A stretch of 27,945 nt of DNA from a virus. The notes beneath the pieces are model-generated. The model made no database searches. It was given only the letters and a program-made list of their open reading frames with translations, and had not been told where the DNA came from. Shown piece after piece: positions 1-8,734 of the stretch; position 1 is the stretch's first letter, and the number at the start of each line of letters is the position of its first letter. Position numbers and translations under genes: made by a program. The stretch spans positions 1-27,945 of IMG/VR virus record IMGVR_UViG_3300025892_000114, one strand, 5' to 3'.

Positions 1-1063
1 CTTGACAACGAAGTGCAGTAATACTTGTGTTTCCTAAGTTAACTTCATTAGAAGCTGTCGCTGTAGAGGCTTTTGCAAAATTTCCTAGTGAGCTATTATT
101 ATCTCCGGTTGTTGTTGTGTAACCCGCAAGAAATCCGACGCCAGTATTCCTAACCCCTGTCGTTACATTGGATAAAGCACTACCACCAACCCCTGAATTA
201 TAATCGCCTGTGGTCAAAGAACCAAGAGCTTGGTTACCAAGTGCGGTATTGGTTGCTCCTCCGTCTATTACATACAACGACTTATAGCCTACCGCTGTAT
301 TTCCACTATTACTATTAGTGGAACCTGAACTTCCGTACCCCATCGCCAAGCTGCCAATCGAAACATTATATGAACCAGCAGTGCCATATCTGTTGCCTGA
401 TTGATATCCAAGAGAAGTATTCTCAGTACCCGTAGTTAAATTTCGGCCTGCTTCAAAACCAACAATAGTATTCTCAGGGCCGGTTGTAATGTGATAGCCA
501 GCGCTATCTCCCAAAGATATATTGTAACTTCCTGTAGTATTTGAATATAAAGAACTATGTCCTAAAGCAAGATTTTTAATTCCGGTAGTTATAGTTCTAG
601 CAGTTTGAAATCCAATACCAATATTAAAGTCGCCTGTGGTAACTGCTTTAAGAGAATTAACGCCAACAGCCACATTTCGATTGGCTGTAGTGGCAGTATT
701 TAAAGCGTAATACCCTACAGCAACATTACTTTCGCCGGTTGTCAGATTAGTACCAGCGCGATGCCCTACGAAAGTATTGTATTCGGCTCTGTTTGATGAA
801 GGAGAACCAGTTAAAAATGAAGTACCTGAATTAGCACCTAAAGCTACATTTTCATAAGAGTTTGAAACCGCATCTGAAAGCCCATTAATGTCGGAAGCAC
901 CACCGCCTCCAGCGGTTGCAAAACTAACAACGCCAGAACCATTAGTGGTAAGAACTTGACCGTTTGTGCCATCAGCGCTTGGTAAAGTGTAAGCATTACT
1001 TACTTTCAGGCCGCCGCTAGTGGGTGAGATGTCGTTGGTCTGATGGTTAATCGTTAAAGCCAT
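1..1063 (-). CDS. Tail fibre with YadA-head-like repeats, 3' end beyond window
   Basis: The reading frame is open from the ATG at 1063 to the window edge, about 354 codons with no stop, so the C-terminus is missing. A strong AAGGAG lies six bases before the ATG. Residues 20-50 hold a module of the form LPSADGTNGQVLTTNGSGVVSF that recurs in the neighbouring fibres. After a glycine linker come many imperfect repeats of roughly 15-25 residues, of the type NVAVGxxSLxxxTTGxxN, resembling the left-handed beta-roll of YadA-type adhesin heads. The visible end, NEVNLGNTSITALRCQ, is the kind of sequence that in many phage fibres immediately precedes an intramolecular chaperone (peptidase S74, endosialidase-type) domain. 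That domain is therefore expected outside the window but not seen. Likely role: receptor-binding distal fibre, trimeric. Confidence 0.85.
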   Translation of the reverse strand, partial: MALTINHQTNDISPTSGGLKVSNAYTLPSADGTNGQVLTTNGSGVVSFATAGGGGASDINGLSDAVSNSYENVALGANSGTSFLTGSPSSNRAEYNTFVGHRAGTNLTTGESNVAVGYYALNTATTANRNVAVGVNSLKAVTTGDFNIGIGFQTARTITTGIKNLALGHSSLYSNTTGSYNISLGDSAGYHITTGPENTIVGFEAGRNLTTGTENTSLGYQSGNRYGTAGSYNVSIGSLAMGYGSSGSTNSNSGNTAVGYKSLYVIDGGATNTALGNQALGSLTTGDYNSGVGGSALSNVTTGVRNTGVGFLAGYTTTTGDNNSSLGNFAKASTATASNEVNLGNTSITALRCQ

Positions 1064-1073
1064 TACTTACTCC

Positions 1074-1379
1074 TTAAACGGCGGTTGAACCCTCAAAATC
1101 AGCTTGCGCCATTACCCACGAATAGCACTTGTCTAAAAAGGCATCACCGCTGCTTGCGTTAATGTCATCTAGGTTTGCGTTCAAGCGTCTAAACTCTACT
1201 GGCGCAGTGTCATCTGTGGGTGAACTGCTAGCAAAAGCTGAAAGGTCAATTATTACCTCAAACTTTGGGTCTGTTCCGCGTTGACGAGAAATCATTGACG
1301 TAACGATACGGTAGTAAGCGTTATTAAATGCAATGCCGTATTGGCTGTTGCTCTCTGTTATGTTGTTCTTAATAGCCAT
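1074..1379 (-). CDS. Small conserved-looking phage protein between two fibre genes
   Basis: 101 residues; GGAG lies eight bases before the ATG. The sequence begins MAIKNNITESNSQYGIAFNN and continues with alternating hydrophobic residues (YYRIVTSMISRQRG, then FEVIIDLSAF), which suggests a small beta-rich protein. There is no signal peptide, membrane segment or cysteine cluster. It sits 10 bases upstream of the partial fibre gene and 14 bases downstream of the 507-residue fibre. A fibre-associated structural part or fibre chaperone is therefore possible, but nothing in the sequence proves it. I do not recognise a named family. Confidence 0.7.
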   Translation of the reverse strand: MAIKNNITESNSQYGIAFNNAYYRIVTSMISRQRGTDPKFEVIIDLSAFASSSPTDDTAPVEFRRLNANLDDINASSGDAFLDKCYSWVMAQADFEGSTAV

Positions 1380-1393
1380 TTAGCCATCTCCTT

Positions 1394-2917
1394 CTAAGCG
1401 TATCCATTTTCAGATGTGTGAATTGTAGCTTGCCACCGAATATTCGTTGAACTTGCGCCTGTTACTGCAATCTTTAACGCACCGTTGCTTGTATCAGCCG
1501 ACAGTGCCATCCCCCAATTTGGGGTGTTGTCAAGAACAGTAATTGCAGAATTTACCAACACAGTTGTTCCAGCACTTGCCTCTCTGCGGAGTAATCCTTC
1601 AACTTTCCAAGCAGCGCAAGCAGTACCTTCACTAGCTTTTTGGCGACCATTGATTGTACCGTGGAAAGAAACTAAGGTGTTGTTGTTTGCAATAACCTGA
1701 TTGTCTGAAGAAGCAGAAGAGTTATTAGTTGTAAGCGTAGTCTGTGATGCATTTGTAGTGTTTATATTTAAAGTATAAAGACCAGAACAAGTAAACGTTG
1801 TGTAATACCCTGCACCAAATCCAACTTTGCCTTTAACCTGAACTAAACACATCCCAAGAGCTACAGAGTAGTCGGCTAACGCTTGCGACCCATAGGTAAG
1901 TGCAGAGGAATATGCACCACTAGCGATTGCAAAACCGCCTAGTGCTGTTGCGTAATTTGAACCACTTGATTTCGACATATAACCTATACTGAGTGCGTAA
2001 TTATCAATCGCACCGTAAGATGTCGTGTTGTTGTTAATTTGAACAGCAAAAGAATTATTTCCAGATGCGTTAGCTTTTCCTAAACTTATGCTTTTTTCAC
2101 CTGAAGAAACCGAACTGTCTCCAATCGCTATTGCATTCGTACCTGTTGCGCTTGGCTGCGCTGCTGGACTAGATTCGTTAGCTGTGTATAAGTCAGCGCC
2201 GCCACCACCAGAAGCAACCCAATCATAGTCAGAACCAGTCCAGCTAAGAATTTCTCCAGTTGCTGCGGTGCCAGTGTTTAAGTGCGTGTCAACATTGCTG
2301 TCAGTGTATGCCGTTGCACCAGCGCCCCAGCTTAAATTACCTGACCCATCAGTCTGTAAAAACTCAGACGCAGAACCGTCATTGTTTGGCAGTGTCAGCG
2401 TGTAAGACGCTGCCGCAGAGTGCGGTGGGCCTTTGATGACAATACCGTGGCTGTTTTGCTCACAGTTAAGAACAAACTGACCAGAGCCTTTTGTGGCGTT
2501 ACCCTTGAATACAACTTTGCCAGAACCGTTAGGGTCTAAGTCAATGTCGCCGTTGCTTGTGCTAACAATATCCTGCCCATTGACATCTAAATTACCGCCA
2601 AGCTGAGGGGTTGTATCCTGCACAACATCAGTCCCTGCTGTTGCACCGGCAGCAATTCCGTCCAGCTTAGTACCGTCTGCCGCTACGTCACGACCGTCTA
2701 TGGTTGAAGTCGTGGTAAGCGCACCAGTCAGAGACAGGCTGTCGGCGGCAGGACTTTCAAGAGATACCGCGCCGGTAGACACGTCCTTGAGATCAGCCAT
2801 AACGCCCCTTATGGCGTCATTGATGCCAGCCGGAGAACAACCCTCTGAAATATCAGCGCCGTCAACCGCCGTGTTTGAGGCTGCCGTTGCGGAATAATCT
2901 CTTATCGTGCTTGCCAT
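1394..2917 (-). CDS. Tail fibre protein, modular
   Basis: 507 residues, beta-rich and poor in charged residues. The N-terminus (about residues 1-55, from RDYSATAASNTAVDG to IRGVMADLKDVS) is closely similar to the N-terminus of the 224-residue fibre at 3653-4327. It is probably the shared virion-anchoring part. Next comes a module with DGTKLDGIAAGATAGTD and LGGNLDVNGQDI, which are common in phage fibre shafts. About residues 175-200 hold the LTLPNNDGSASEFLQTDGSG module shared with the other fibres. The C-terminal half has head-like repeats (AIGDSSVSSGEKSISLGKAN) and ends in a globular-looking segment with no S74-type tail visible. Role: side fibre or tailspike-like receptor binding. The ATG has a modest AGGT upstream. 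Confidence 0.85.
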   Translation of the reverse strand: MASTIRDYSATAASNTAVDGADISEGCSPAGINDAIRGVMADLKDVSTGAVSLESPAADSLSLTGALTTTSTIDGRDVAADGTKLDGIAAGATAGTDVVQDTTPQLGGNLDVNGQDIVSTSNGDIDLDPNGSGKVVFKGNATKGSGQFVLNCEQNSHGIVIKGPPHSAAASYTLTLPNNDGSASEFLQTDGSGNLSWGAGATAYTDSNVDTHLNTGTAATGEILSWTGSDYDWVASGGGGADLYTANESSPAAQPSATGTNAIAIGDSSVSSGEKSISLGKANASGNNSFAVQINNNTTSYGAIDNYALSIGYMSKSSGSNYATALGGFAIASGAYSSALTYGSQALADYSVALGMCLVQVKGKVGFGAGYYTTFTCSGLYTLNINTTNASQTTLTTNNSSASSDNQVIANNNTLVSFHGTINGRQKASEGTACAAWKVEGLLRREASAGTTVLVNSAITVLDNTPNWGMALSADTSNGALKIAVTGASSTNIRWQATIHTSENGYA

Positions 2918-2927
2918 TTGTTTTTAC

Positions 2928-3653
2928 CTATGATGGTTGTGTTATACTGTTGTTGTGAAAAGTTCCCAGCATAATTTCAGAAGATTTCCCATAACTAGAA
3001 GGATTTTTTAATCTAAAACCAAACCAAGTGTATCCGGCAGTAATTGCTGCTGACACATTGTCTGTTACTAAAGAAATAATTTGAGTTTGAAAAGACCCGC
3101 CAGTGTATGTTAGTGACGATATTTTTCCATCAGCACTCCAAACAATGTCATAACTTCTACTACCACCCTCATAATTTATTTGGCTCGCGTTCCACTGCGC
3201 CACAATGTTTGTGACCGCAGACTCAGACGTTCCGCCATACAAAATAACGTGTCCTGTGTTTGCCGCAACAGATTCGTTCTGCTGAATGGTAATTGATGCG
3301 TTAGTAATAAACCCTGTTCCAGCGTGAAAAACAGGCTGGTAAACCACTGTATTAGGAGAAGCCGAGATAGAAGAAGGAGCGTCTGTACTGCTAATATTGG
3401 TTAGCCCAAATCCAGACCCTCCGGCAGGAACTGTATAAGTAAGCCTTATTGAAACATTTCTAGTTTGAGTACCTGCACTACCGCGATAATTGCTGAGGCT
3501 AACTGCTCCGCTGGAAGGCACATTAACATTAACTGCGTTGTTTGCCACAAGGCTACCGCCGCTGTAAAACTCAGACATAGAGTTAGGCGCACTGTCGCTG
3601 AACTCAGTGGCTAAGTCATTTAAACTGATTTCTCCAGAAGCTTGCAAAGCCAT
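2928..3653 (-). CDS. Tail fibre or tail-tip associated protein
   Basis: 241 residues. The N-terminal 60 residues contain ISLNDLATEF, SMSEFYSGGSL and GAVSLSNYRG. This SL-ND / MSEF / SLSNYRG pattern recurs at the start of many phage tail fibre and tail-tip proteins. The rest is beta-rich and threonine/serine-rich, without repeats, and ends in a possible globular head. The start codon overlaps the stop of the upstream fibre gene by one base (TAATG), so translation is probably coupled. It may be a separate receptor-binding subunit or a C-terminal part acting in trans with the 224-residue fibre. I cannot tell which. Confidence 0.75.
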   Translation of the reverse strand: MALQASGEISLNDLATEFSDSAPNSMSEFYSGGSLVANNAVNVNVPSSGAVSLSNYRGSAGTQTRNVSIRLTYTVPAGGSGFGLTNISSTDAPSSISASPNTVVYQPVFHAGTGFITNASITIQQNESVAANTGHVILYGGTSESAVTNIVAQWNASQINYEGGSRSYDIVWSADGKISSLTYTGGSFQTQIISLVTDNVSAAITAGYTWFGFRLKNPSSYGKSSEIMLGTFHNNSITQPS

Positions 3654-4327
3654 TATATAGTACCAAACGCTGTTACGTTGTTTGCGGAAGTTATCGCGCC
3701 ATCAGAAGCTATTTTAGCTACAGCCGTTCCATTGTAAGAAAACACTAAGTTATTGCTAGCAAAAGTTAAAGCAACGTCATTTGCAATCGTAATAGCTGTG
3801 TCCAAGACAAGTTCTGTTTGTGAGGTTACAGTAGCAACTTTAACACTACCGGAAATACCTGTCCCTGTTACGCTCATACCTACAACAATTGTCCCGCTGT
3901 TGTCATCAACAACAAGGGCTGTTGATGATGTAACCGCACCGTTTACAGTAGCGGTAGCACTGTTGCTAACCATAGATATATTCCAGTCACCGAAATCAGC
4001 TTGCGTAGCCCAAGACAGTACACCTGACCCATCAGTTACTAAAGCCTGACCAACAGAGCCTGCACCGTCAGGCAGGGTTAGCGTGGTGGTTGTAGTGACC
4101 TCTGTAGGCGCTTGGAGCTTGATAGAGGCGCTTGCGTCATCATCTTGCAGGTTTAGTACGTCAATGCCGCTAGTGCCGTCTGAAACGTCTTTAAGGTGCG
4201 CCATTTGCTCACGAATGGCGTTATTGATATCTGATGGCACCATTACACCTTCTGACAGGTTAATGCCGTCAATGTCGGTGTTAGAGGCAGCGGTTGCGCT
4301 GTACTCTGATATTTTGGTCTTTGCCAT
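3653..4327 (-). CDS. Short tail fibre protein sharing the fibre N-terminal module
   Basis: 224 residues; AGGAG lies six bases before the ATG. Residues 1-55 (SEYSATAASNTDIDGINLSEG, then INNAIREQMAHLKDVSDG) match the start of the 507-residue fibre. Residues 80-115 hold the shared LTLPDGAGSVGQALVTDGSG module followed by WATQADFGDWN. The C-terminal half (TGTGISGSVKVATVTSQTEL) is a beta-rich segment with no obvious receptor domain. It looks like an anchor plus short shaft lacking a distal head, so it may serve as an adaptor to which the product of 2928-3653 attaches. This is an inference from order and length. Confidence 0.8.
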   Translation of the reverse strand: MAKTKISEYSATAASNTDIDGINLSEGVMVPSDINNAIREQMAHLKDVSDGTSGIDVLNLQDDDASASIKLQAPTEVTTTTTLTLPDGAGSVGQALVTDGSGVLSWATQADFGDWNISMVSNSATATVNGAVTSSTALVVDDNSGTIVVGMSVTGTGISGSVKVATVTSQTELVLDTAITIANDVALTFASNNLVFSYNGTAVAKIASDGAITSANNVTAFGTI

Positions 4328-4362
4328 TCTTTTCTCCTAAAGGCGTATGCCTATTTATAGCA

Positions 4363-6459
4363 CTATTCCTGCTCACCCGCTAGTAGACCGCTTTGTGAAG
4401 CGGCTGATACACCCATAAGGCTACCAACGAGGTTCTTAGCCTGTTGTGAGCTTGGGTTCATATTAGCAAGGCGTATAACAGCATCAATACTATCATCGCT
4501 AGCAAGTGCTTTAGCTATGGTTCTATAGGCTACTTCTGATGGTTTCTCTATAACGTCTGAGAGCAATCCAGCAGGTCGTGTCACTTCAACACCAGTAAGC
4601 CTTTTAACAGCACCGGCAACGGTACCAGGAACGTCAGGAGCAACTGGCTCAATAGAAGAAAACTTAGGCACCTCTGTTGTGCGGCCTAAGACATCAAGCA
4701 TATTATTGATACCAGTAACTAGCTGCTCTGGGTCTTGCTTCTTTGCGAGAGCAACACCACGCAAAAGCTCGTTCATATTGGCTTTGCCGCGCCCAGTTTT
4801 CCTTAAAGCAGCCTCTACTTTTTCGCCTGGCTTTGCCTTGCTCAAAGCCTTATCTGCTTCTGACTCCATAAGAAACTTTACAATCTTAGGGAATGTTTTA
4901 GGGTTTTGCTTGTTCATTGCTTTTGCAATTTTCTTAATATCTTCTGGCCCTACAAGGTCTGGGTTAGATATTAGGTTTGCTACACGATTTGCCGTAACAC
5001 CTTCTTGAGCCATACTTCTTATTCCTGTGGCGTCAAAATCAGCCATAATTGTGTTACTGAATTTTTTATACGCTGCCTTACCTGCACGAAACTCAGGCAC
5101 ATCTTCCAGTATTTTCTTTAAGTCTGTGACAAGAGGCCCGATGGTGCCGCCAACAGCTTTCTTGTTAGCATCTACATATGCCTGCATTTCTGAGCGAACC
5201 TGCTCTAAGTTTCTGGCGGTAACGCTAACATCTTCCGGAGTGTCCAGAAGCGTCTTGAACTTCTTTGCAGCCTTCTGAATTTTACCACCCTTTGGGGCAG
5301 ATGCAGCCTCAGACTCGATAGACTCAATAATGCTGTTTATTCTTGATTTTTCATCGGGAACAAGAGCCTCAGAAAGTTTGCCGTAACCGGCTCTATTAGC
5401 AAACTTTGTTCTTGCTTTTTCAACCCTTTGTATCGCTTCTGACGCTGTTTTTTGCGTTTCCATAGCCATACCAGTAGGACGAATAGGAGCCTCATCAACC
5501 TCAAGCAACCCACGGCGAGTGGCCTCTGTTATTTCTTCCTGACGACCAGCTAATCGTGGCTCAAGAATAGCGCGGCCAGCCTTTGACCTTGCGACATCCG
5601 CTGCTAAAGTACGAAGTTTCGGCGCATCTAATGTTTCTGCTGCTGTCAAAGGAACGCCTATCCGTTTAGCTTGAGCTTCCAATGTTTTGCCATCTTTAAT
5701 TTGGGCATCTTGCAAAGCTTCACGCATCATACGAGCCGCAGCAGCAGGTCGTGTACGAGCTTGTATAAGCGACTGCGCTACGGCCTGTGCGCCACCAGCC
5801 ACGCCGCCTAAAGCCTCTGAATCAGTAACCTCTGTAACTCCAGCAGCAGTCAAACCAGCAGGCGCACCAATTCGTAATGGCGAACTTTCTAATATTTGAC
5901 GACCTACAGATGGGCCAGCAACGCTAGGAAGCTCAGTAGCAACATTTCTGCCTAATGCCTTGGCAATTTCTTTGCCACCCTTAACGAATGGCCCCCCACC
6001 CAGCATAGCTGTGCCAAATTCAACAGGTGTCTTAACCATTCTACCAGCGGTTGTCTCAGGCACATAAGTAGCACCCAATGCTTTAGGTATTGCCATTTCA
6101 GTGTATTTTTTAGTGGTCGGAAACACAGAGTCAGGGGCAACATCGTACCCCATCGCTGCACCAGCCTGCCTACCTAAAGTTTCCACGTCACCAAAAAAAC
6201 CTGGGATAGCTGACAATCCTGTAAACAAACCAGACTGAGCAGAATACCCGACATCCATTAAAGAACGTAAAATTTCATCTTTTACGCTTGTTGTTTTTGG
6301 TGTTTCTGGCTCAACAACTTTAGGAGCTACACTGCCGCCTAATAGTTCATTAACGATATCATATGAAAGGTCTTTTTCTTCTGGCCTTTCTTTAGCAGAA
6401 GAACCAGACAAAAGTTCATCAACTATAGAATCCGCTAGTTTTTTATCTTTGTCGGACAT
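4363..6459 (-). CDS. Large internal virion / probable DNA ejection protein (P22 gp16 position)
   Basis: 698 residues, alanine-, lysine- and glutamate-rich and mostly predicted helical (for example EAQAKRIGVPLTAAETLDAPKLRTLAADVARSK). It is last in a row of three similar genes before the fibres, the place held by gp16 (609 residues) in P22. Near residues 75-130 there is a glycine- and hydrophobic-rich stretch (YSAQSGLFTGLSAIPGFFGD, then GAAMGYDV) that could insert in a membrane. The N-terminus carries a duplicated short motif (SIVDELLSGS and DIVNELLGGS). No lytic transglycosylase motif was seen. Role inferred from position, length and composition: a capsid-internal protein injected to help DNA cross the cell envelope. 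The ATG overlaps the upstream stop by one base (TAATG). Confidence 0.65.
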   Translation of the reverse strand: MSDKDKKLADSIVDELLSGSSAKERPEEKDLSYDIVNELLGGSVAPKVVEPETPKTTSVKDEILRSLMDVGYSAQSGLFTGLSAIPGFFGDVETLGRQAGAAMGYDVAPDSVFPTTKKYTEMAIPKALGATYVPETTAGRMVKTPVEFGTAMLGGGPFVKGGKEIAKALGRNVATELPSVAGPSVGRQILESSPLRIGAPAGLTAAGVTEVTDSEALGGVAGGAQAVAQSLIQARTRPAAAARMMREALQDAQIKDGKTLEAQAKRIGVPLTAAETLDAPKLRTLAADVARSKAGRAILEPRLAGRQEEITEATRRGLLEVDEAPIRPTGMAMETQKTASEAIQRVEKARTKFANRAGYGKLSEALVPDEKSRINSIIESIESEAASAPKGGKIQKAAKKFKTLLDTPEDVSVTARNLEQVRSEMQAYVDANKKAVGGTIGPLVTDLKKILEDVPEFRAGKAAYKKFSNTIMADFDATGIRSMAQEGVTANRVANLISNPDLVGPEDIKKIAKAMNKQNPKTFPKIVKFLMESEADKALSKAKPGEKVEAALRKTGRGKANMNELLRGVALAKKQDPEQLVTGINNMLDVLGRTTEVPKFSSIEPVAPDVPGTVAGAVKRLTGVEVTRPAGLLSDVIEKPSEVAYRTIAKALASDDSIDAVIRLANMNPSSQQAKNLVGSLMGVSAASQSGLLAGEQE

Positions 6460-8015
6460 TACACACCTAAACCAAAAAGTGATTGCATATCAGATTTAAT
6501 TGCAGACCTTCTTTCATCATATGGTAAATCTTTGTATTTTTTTGCAAGCTTAACCGCTTCCCTTTCCATAAGTATTTTTGTTCCATCAAGGGTAAGAACA
6601 CCATCATCAGTCTCATAAAAGACATTATACCCTCTTGGATTTTCTTCGGTTCTTTCTGTTTTTTTAAAAATCGGCTCTAAACCGTTTTTCAAGAAATACT
6701 GCTGTCTTGCAACAGCTAACTTAGCTTCTTGTAAAGCTCTTTCTAACTTTGCTTTGTACTGAGTCGGGCTTGAAATCTTAAAGAAATCAGCTTCACGCGG
6801 GTCTGGAAGTTGTTTCATAATACGTTTTGCTTCTGGCTCAGACATTTGTGCGCCGGTAATGGCCTTAATTGTTTCGTTAACTTGAGTCCAAGCATCAAGT
6901 TGCCAATCAGAAACACGACCTATTAAGTCTTTTTGTTTGTCAGTGGCAAAATTACCCCAATCCGCACCTTTTGCGATAGCTAAATCAACTTTTCCACCAA
7001 TACGAAGGAAATTTTCATCAAAGGATGACTTTACATTTTCTAGCTTATTGATGCTTTCCGTAGCATCGAAAACTTTAAGAACTCTCTTAGAGTAATCAGC
7101 TTTAGACAAGCCAAAACCAACATCTTCTTTTGTGCCGGTTATGCTAGTTGACTCAACAATTCTGTATCCCTCTTTTGCGTAATTATCTGCCTTTTCTGAG
7201 TCTTCTCTTACGTTTTCTACAAAGTTTCCTTCTTTATCGTAGACAGAAACAAACCCAGATGGTTTGCCTTCTTTCGTAGGCTTATCAGCAGCAACACCAC
7301 CTACATCCTCTGTAGACCAGCCGCCTTCTTTAGTGCGAACATCACGAACAAATTTCTTTCGGCCTGTCTGCACATCGTAAATTTCATATGGCTTTGTTGG
7401 CTGGCCAGCAGAAGCCTCTTCACGAGCAGCCTTGCGCCTTGCTATGTTAAAGTTTCCAACAGTAATAGCATCCAGCATAGACTGACGCTGACGAGTGTAT
7501 TGCGTTTCTTCTTCTGCTTTTTCTAACGCAGCTTTCTTTTCAGCAATAGCAGCTTGCTTTTCTTCAGCCGTACCATACGCCTCACGAGCCTTGCCTAAAG
7601 ATGCACCAAGGATTTGCCCAAAGGTCATTGGCTTATCCTGCCAGCCGCCTAGCTGTGACATAGTTGACCCAAAAGCACCTAACGCAGCAGAGCCAGGTGT
7701 ACCGCGTCCAGGCAGCAAAGAACGAAGCCCAGAAGTTGCTGTGGTGGGTGTAATCAGTGTAGGCCTAGTTATGGCTGATGTAGGCTGTTGTGTCGCCCCT
7801 AGTAATTTAAGGGCGCGTAAACGAGCAGCTTCGGCAAGAGAACGCTCTTGCAACCCTTGACGAGAGTAAGCATTACGAATATCAGAAATGTTTGCCGTGC
7901 TTGAGGAAGGCATTTCCATTAACCGGCCTGCCGTTGACAAGCCTGTATTTGCCCCTATAGTGCTCATATTCCTTAATGAAGGAAAAATTGCGCTTATTGG
8001 TCTGCGTGGACTCAT
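6459..8015 (-). CDS. Internal virion / probable DNA ejection protein (P22 gp20 position)
   Basis: 518 residues; AGGAG lies six bases before the ATG. The first 140 residues are rich in Ser, Thr, Pro and Gly and probably flexible. They are followed by a helical coiled-coil-like stretch (about 145-180, KQAAIAEKKAALEKAEEETQ). Residues 200-290 have beta-type repeats such as PYEIYDVQTGRKKFV and FVSVYDKEGNFVENV. The C-terminal 200 residues are helical (AKLERALQEAKLAVARQQYF). It lies between the 233- and 698-residue genes, in the position of P22 gp20 (471 residues). Function is inferred from synteny and composition only. It has no enzyme motif, signal peptide or membrane segment. Confidence 0.6.
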   Translation of the reverse strand: MSPRRPISAIFPSLRNMSTIGANTGLSTAGRLMEMPSSSTANISDIRNAYSRQGLQERSLAEAARLRALKLLGATQQPTSAITRPTLITPTTATSGLRSLLPGRGTPGSAALGAFGSTMSQLGGWQDKPMTFGQILGASLGKAREAYGTAEEKQAAIAEKKAALEKAEEETQYTRQRQSMLDAITVGNFNIARRKAAREEASAGQPTKPYEIYDVQTGRKKFVRDVRTKEGGWSTEDVGGVAADKPTKEGKPSGFVSVYDKEGNFVENVREDSEKADNYAKEGYRIVESTSITGTKEDVGFGLSKADYSKRVLKVFDATESINKLENVKSSFDENFLRIGGKVDLAIAKGADWGNFATDKQKDLIGRVSDWQLDAWTQVNETIKAITGAQMSEPEAKRIMKQLPDPREADFFKISSPTQYKAKLERALQEAKLAVARQQYFLKNGLEPIFKKTERTEENPRGYNVFYETDDGVLTLDGTKILMEREAVKLAKKYKDLPYDERRSAIKSDMQSLFGLGV

Positions 8016-8031
8016 AAAGCTCTCCTATGCC

Positions 8032-8733
8032 CTATATTAGATCGAGGTCACTAAGAAGACCTGCGGCTTGCGTAGCTGTGCCAAGAAATTCTGCGGCTGG
8101 CTTTTTAAACTGCGGGGTGATTTGTTCGCTGCCAACCGTGCCACCAGAAATAATTGCCATATAATCTCTTAATTTCTGTGCATCAACATTCTGCTCGAAA
8201 GCAAATCTTTCAATATCTGCTGCAAGCTCTGCCTCTGACTGAGCTTCCCTAGCGGCACCTACACCAGCAAGAGTGTTTAAATCGGCATAACCAAACTCAC
8301 GCACCGCAGGAGCCATAGCAATTGCGTCTTGCTGCGCCTCATAAGCCATAGGAGCCAGCGCAGCGCCTAAAGCCCCCTGCTCGTAACCAGAGCCATAACG
8401 GCCAGCCTTAGAGGCTCTTGCTTCCATTTGTTCAACAACAGGGCGAAACGCGGCGCTCATTAATGGGTTAGTACCCATAAGATTTTGCATTACTACATCT
8501 TGTGTGGCCTTGATAAAGGGGCTACCAGTGATAGCTTTCTCACGAATGCCAGATAAAGCCATTTCTGACTCTGGAGAAAATCCTACGGTTGTTTGACCAG
8601 GATAATACTCAGGCTTTGCAGAGCCGTATAAATCTTTTGCTTGTTCAAGTCCAAACTCAAGGAATGGCTTTGCATACGCTGGTGGGTTGACCATCGTATT
8701 AATTGTTCTTGTGCTACCGCCGCCTTTACTCAT
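8032..8733 (-). CDS. Internal virion / DNA transfer protein (P22 gp7-like position and composition)
   Basis: 233 residues, alanine-rich and helical, close to the length of P22 gp7 (229). Visible features are a Gly/Ser-rich start (MSKGGGSTRTI), YYPGQTTVGFSPESEMAL near residue 42, then GTNPLMSAAF and ASKAGRYGSGYEQGALGAAL. The last resembles the NPMF...GRLGAGD-type segment that I recall from gp7-like proteins, though I cannot align them here. Proteins with SYPGQT-type N-termini are common beside the tail genes of short-tailed phages. AAAGGA lies upstream of the ATG, and the upstream stop is one base away. Likely role: small ejection protein packaged inside the head. Confidence 0.6.
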   Translation of the reverse strand: MSKGGGSTRTINTMVNPPAYAKPFLEFGLEQAKDLYGSAKPEYYPGQTTVGFSPESEMALSGIREKAITGSPFIKATQDVVMQNLMGTNPLMSAAFRPVVEQMEARASKAGRYGSGYEQGALGAALAPMAYEAQQDAIAMAPAVREFGYADLNTLAGVGAAREAQSEAELAADIERFAFEQNVDAQKLRDYMAIISGGTVGSEQITPQFKKPAAEFLGTATQAAGLLSDLDLI

Positions 8734-8734
8734 T

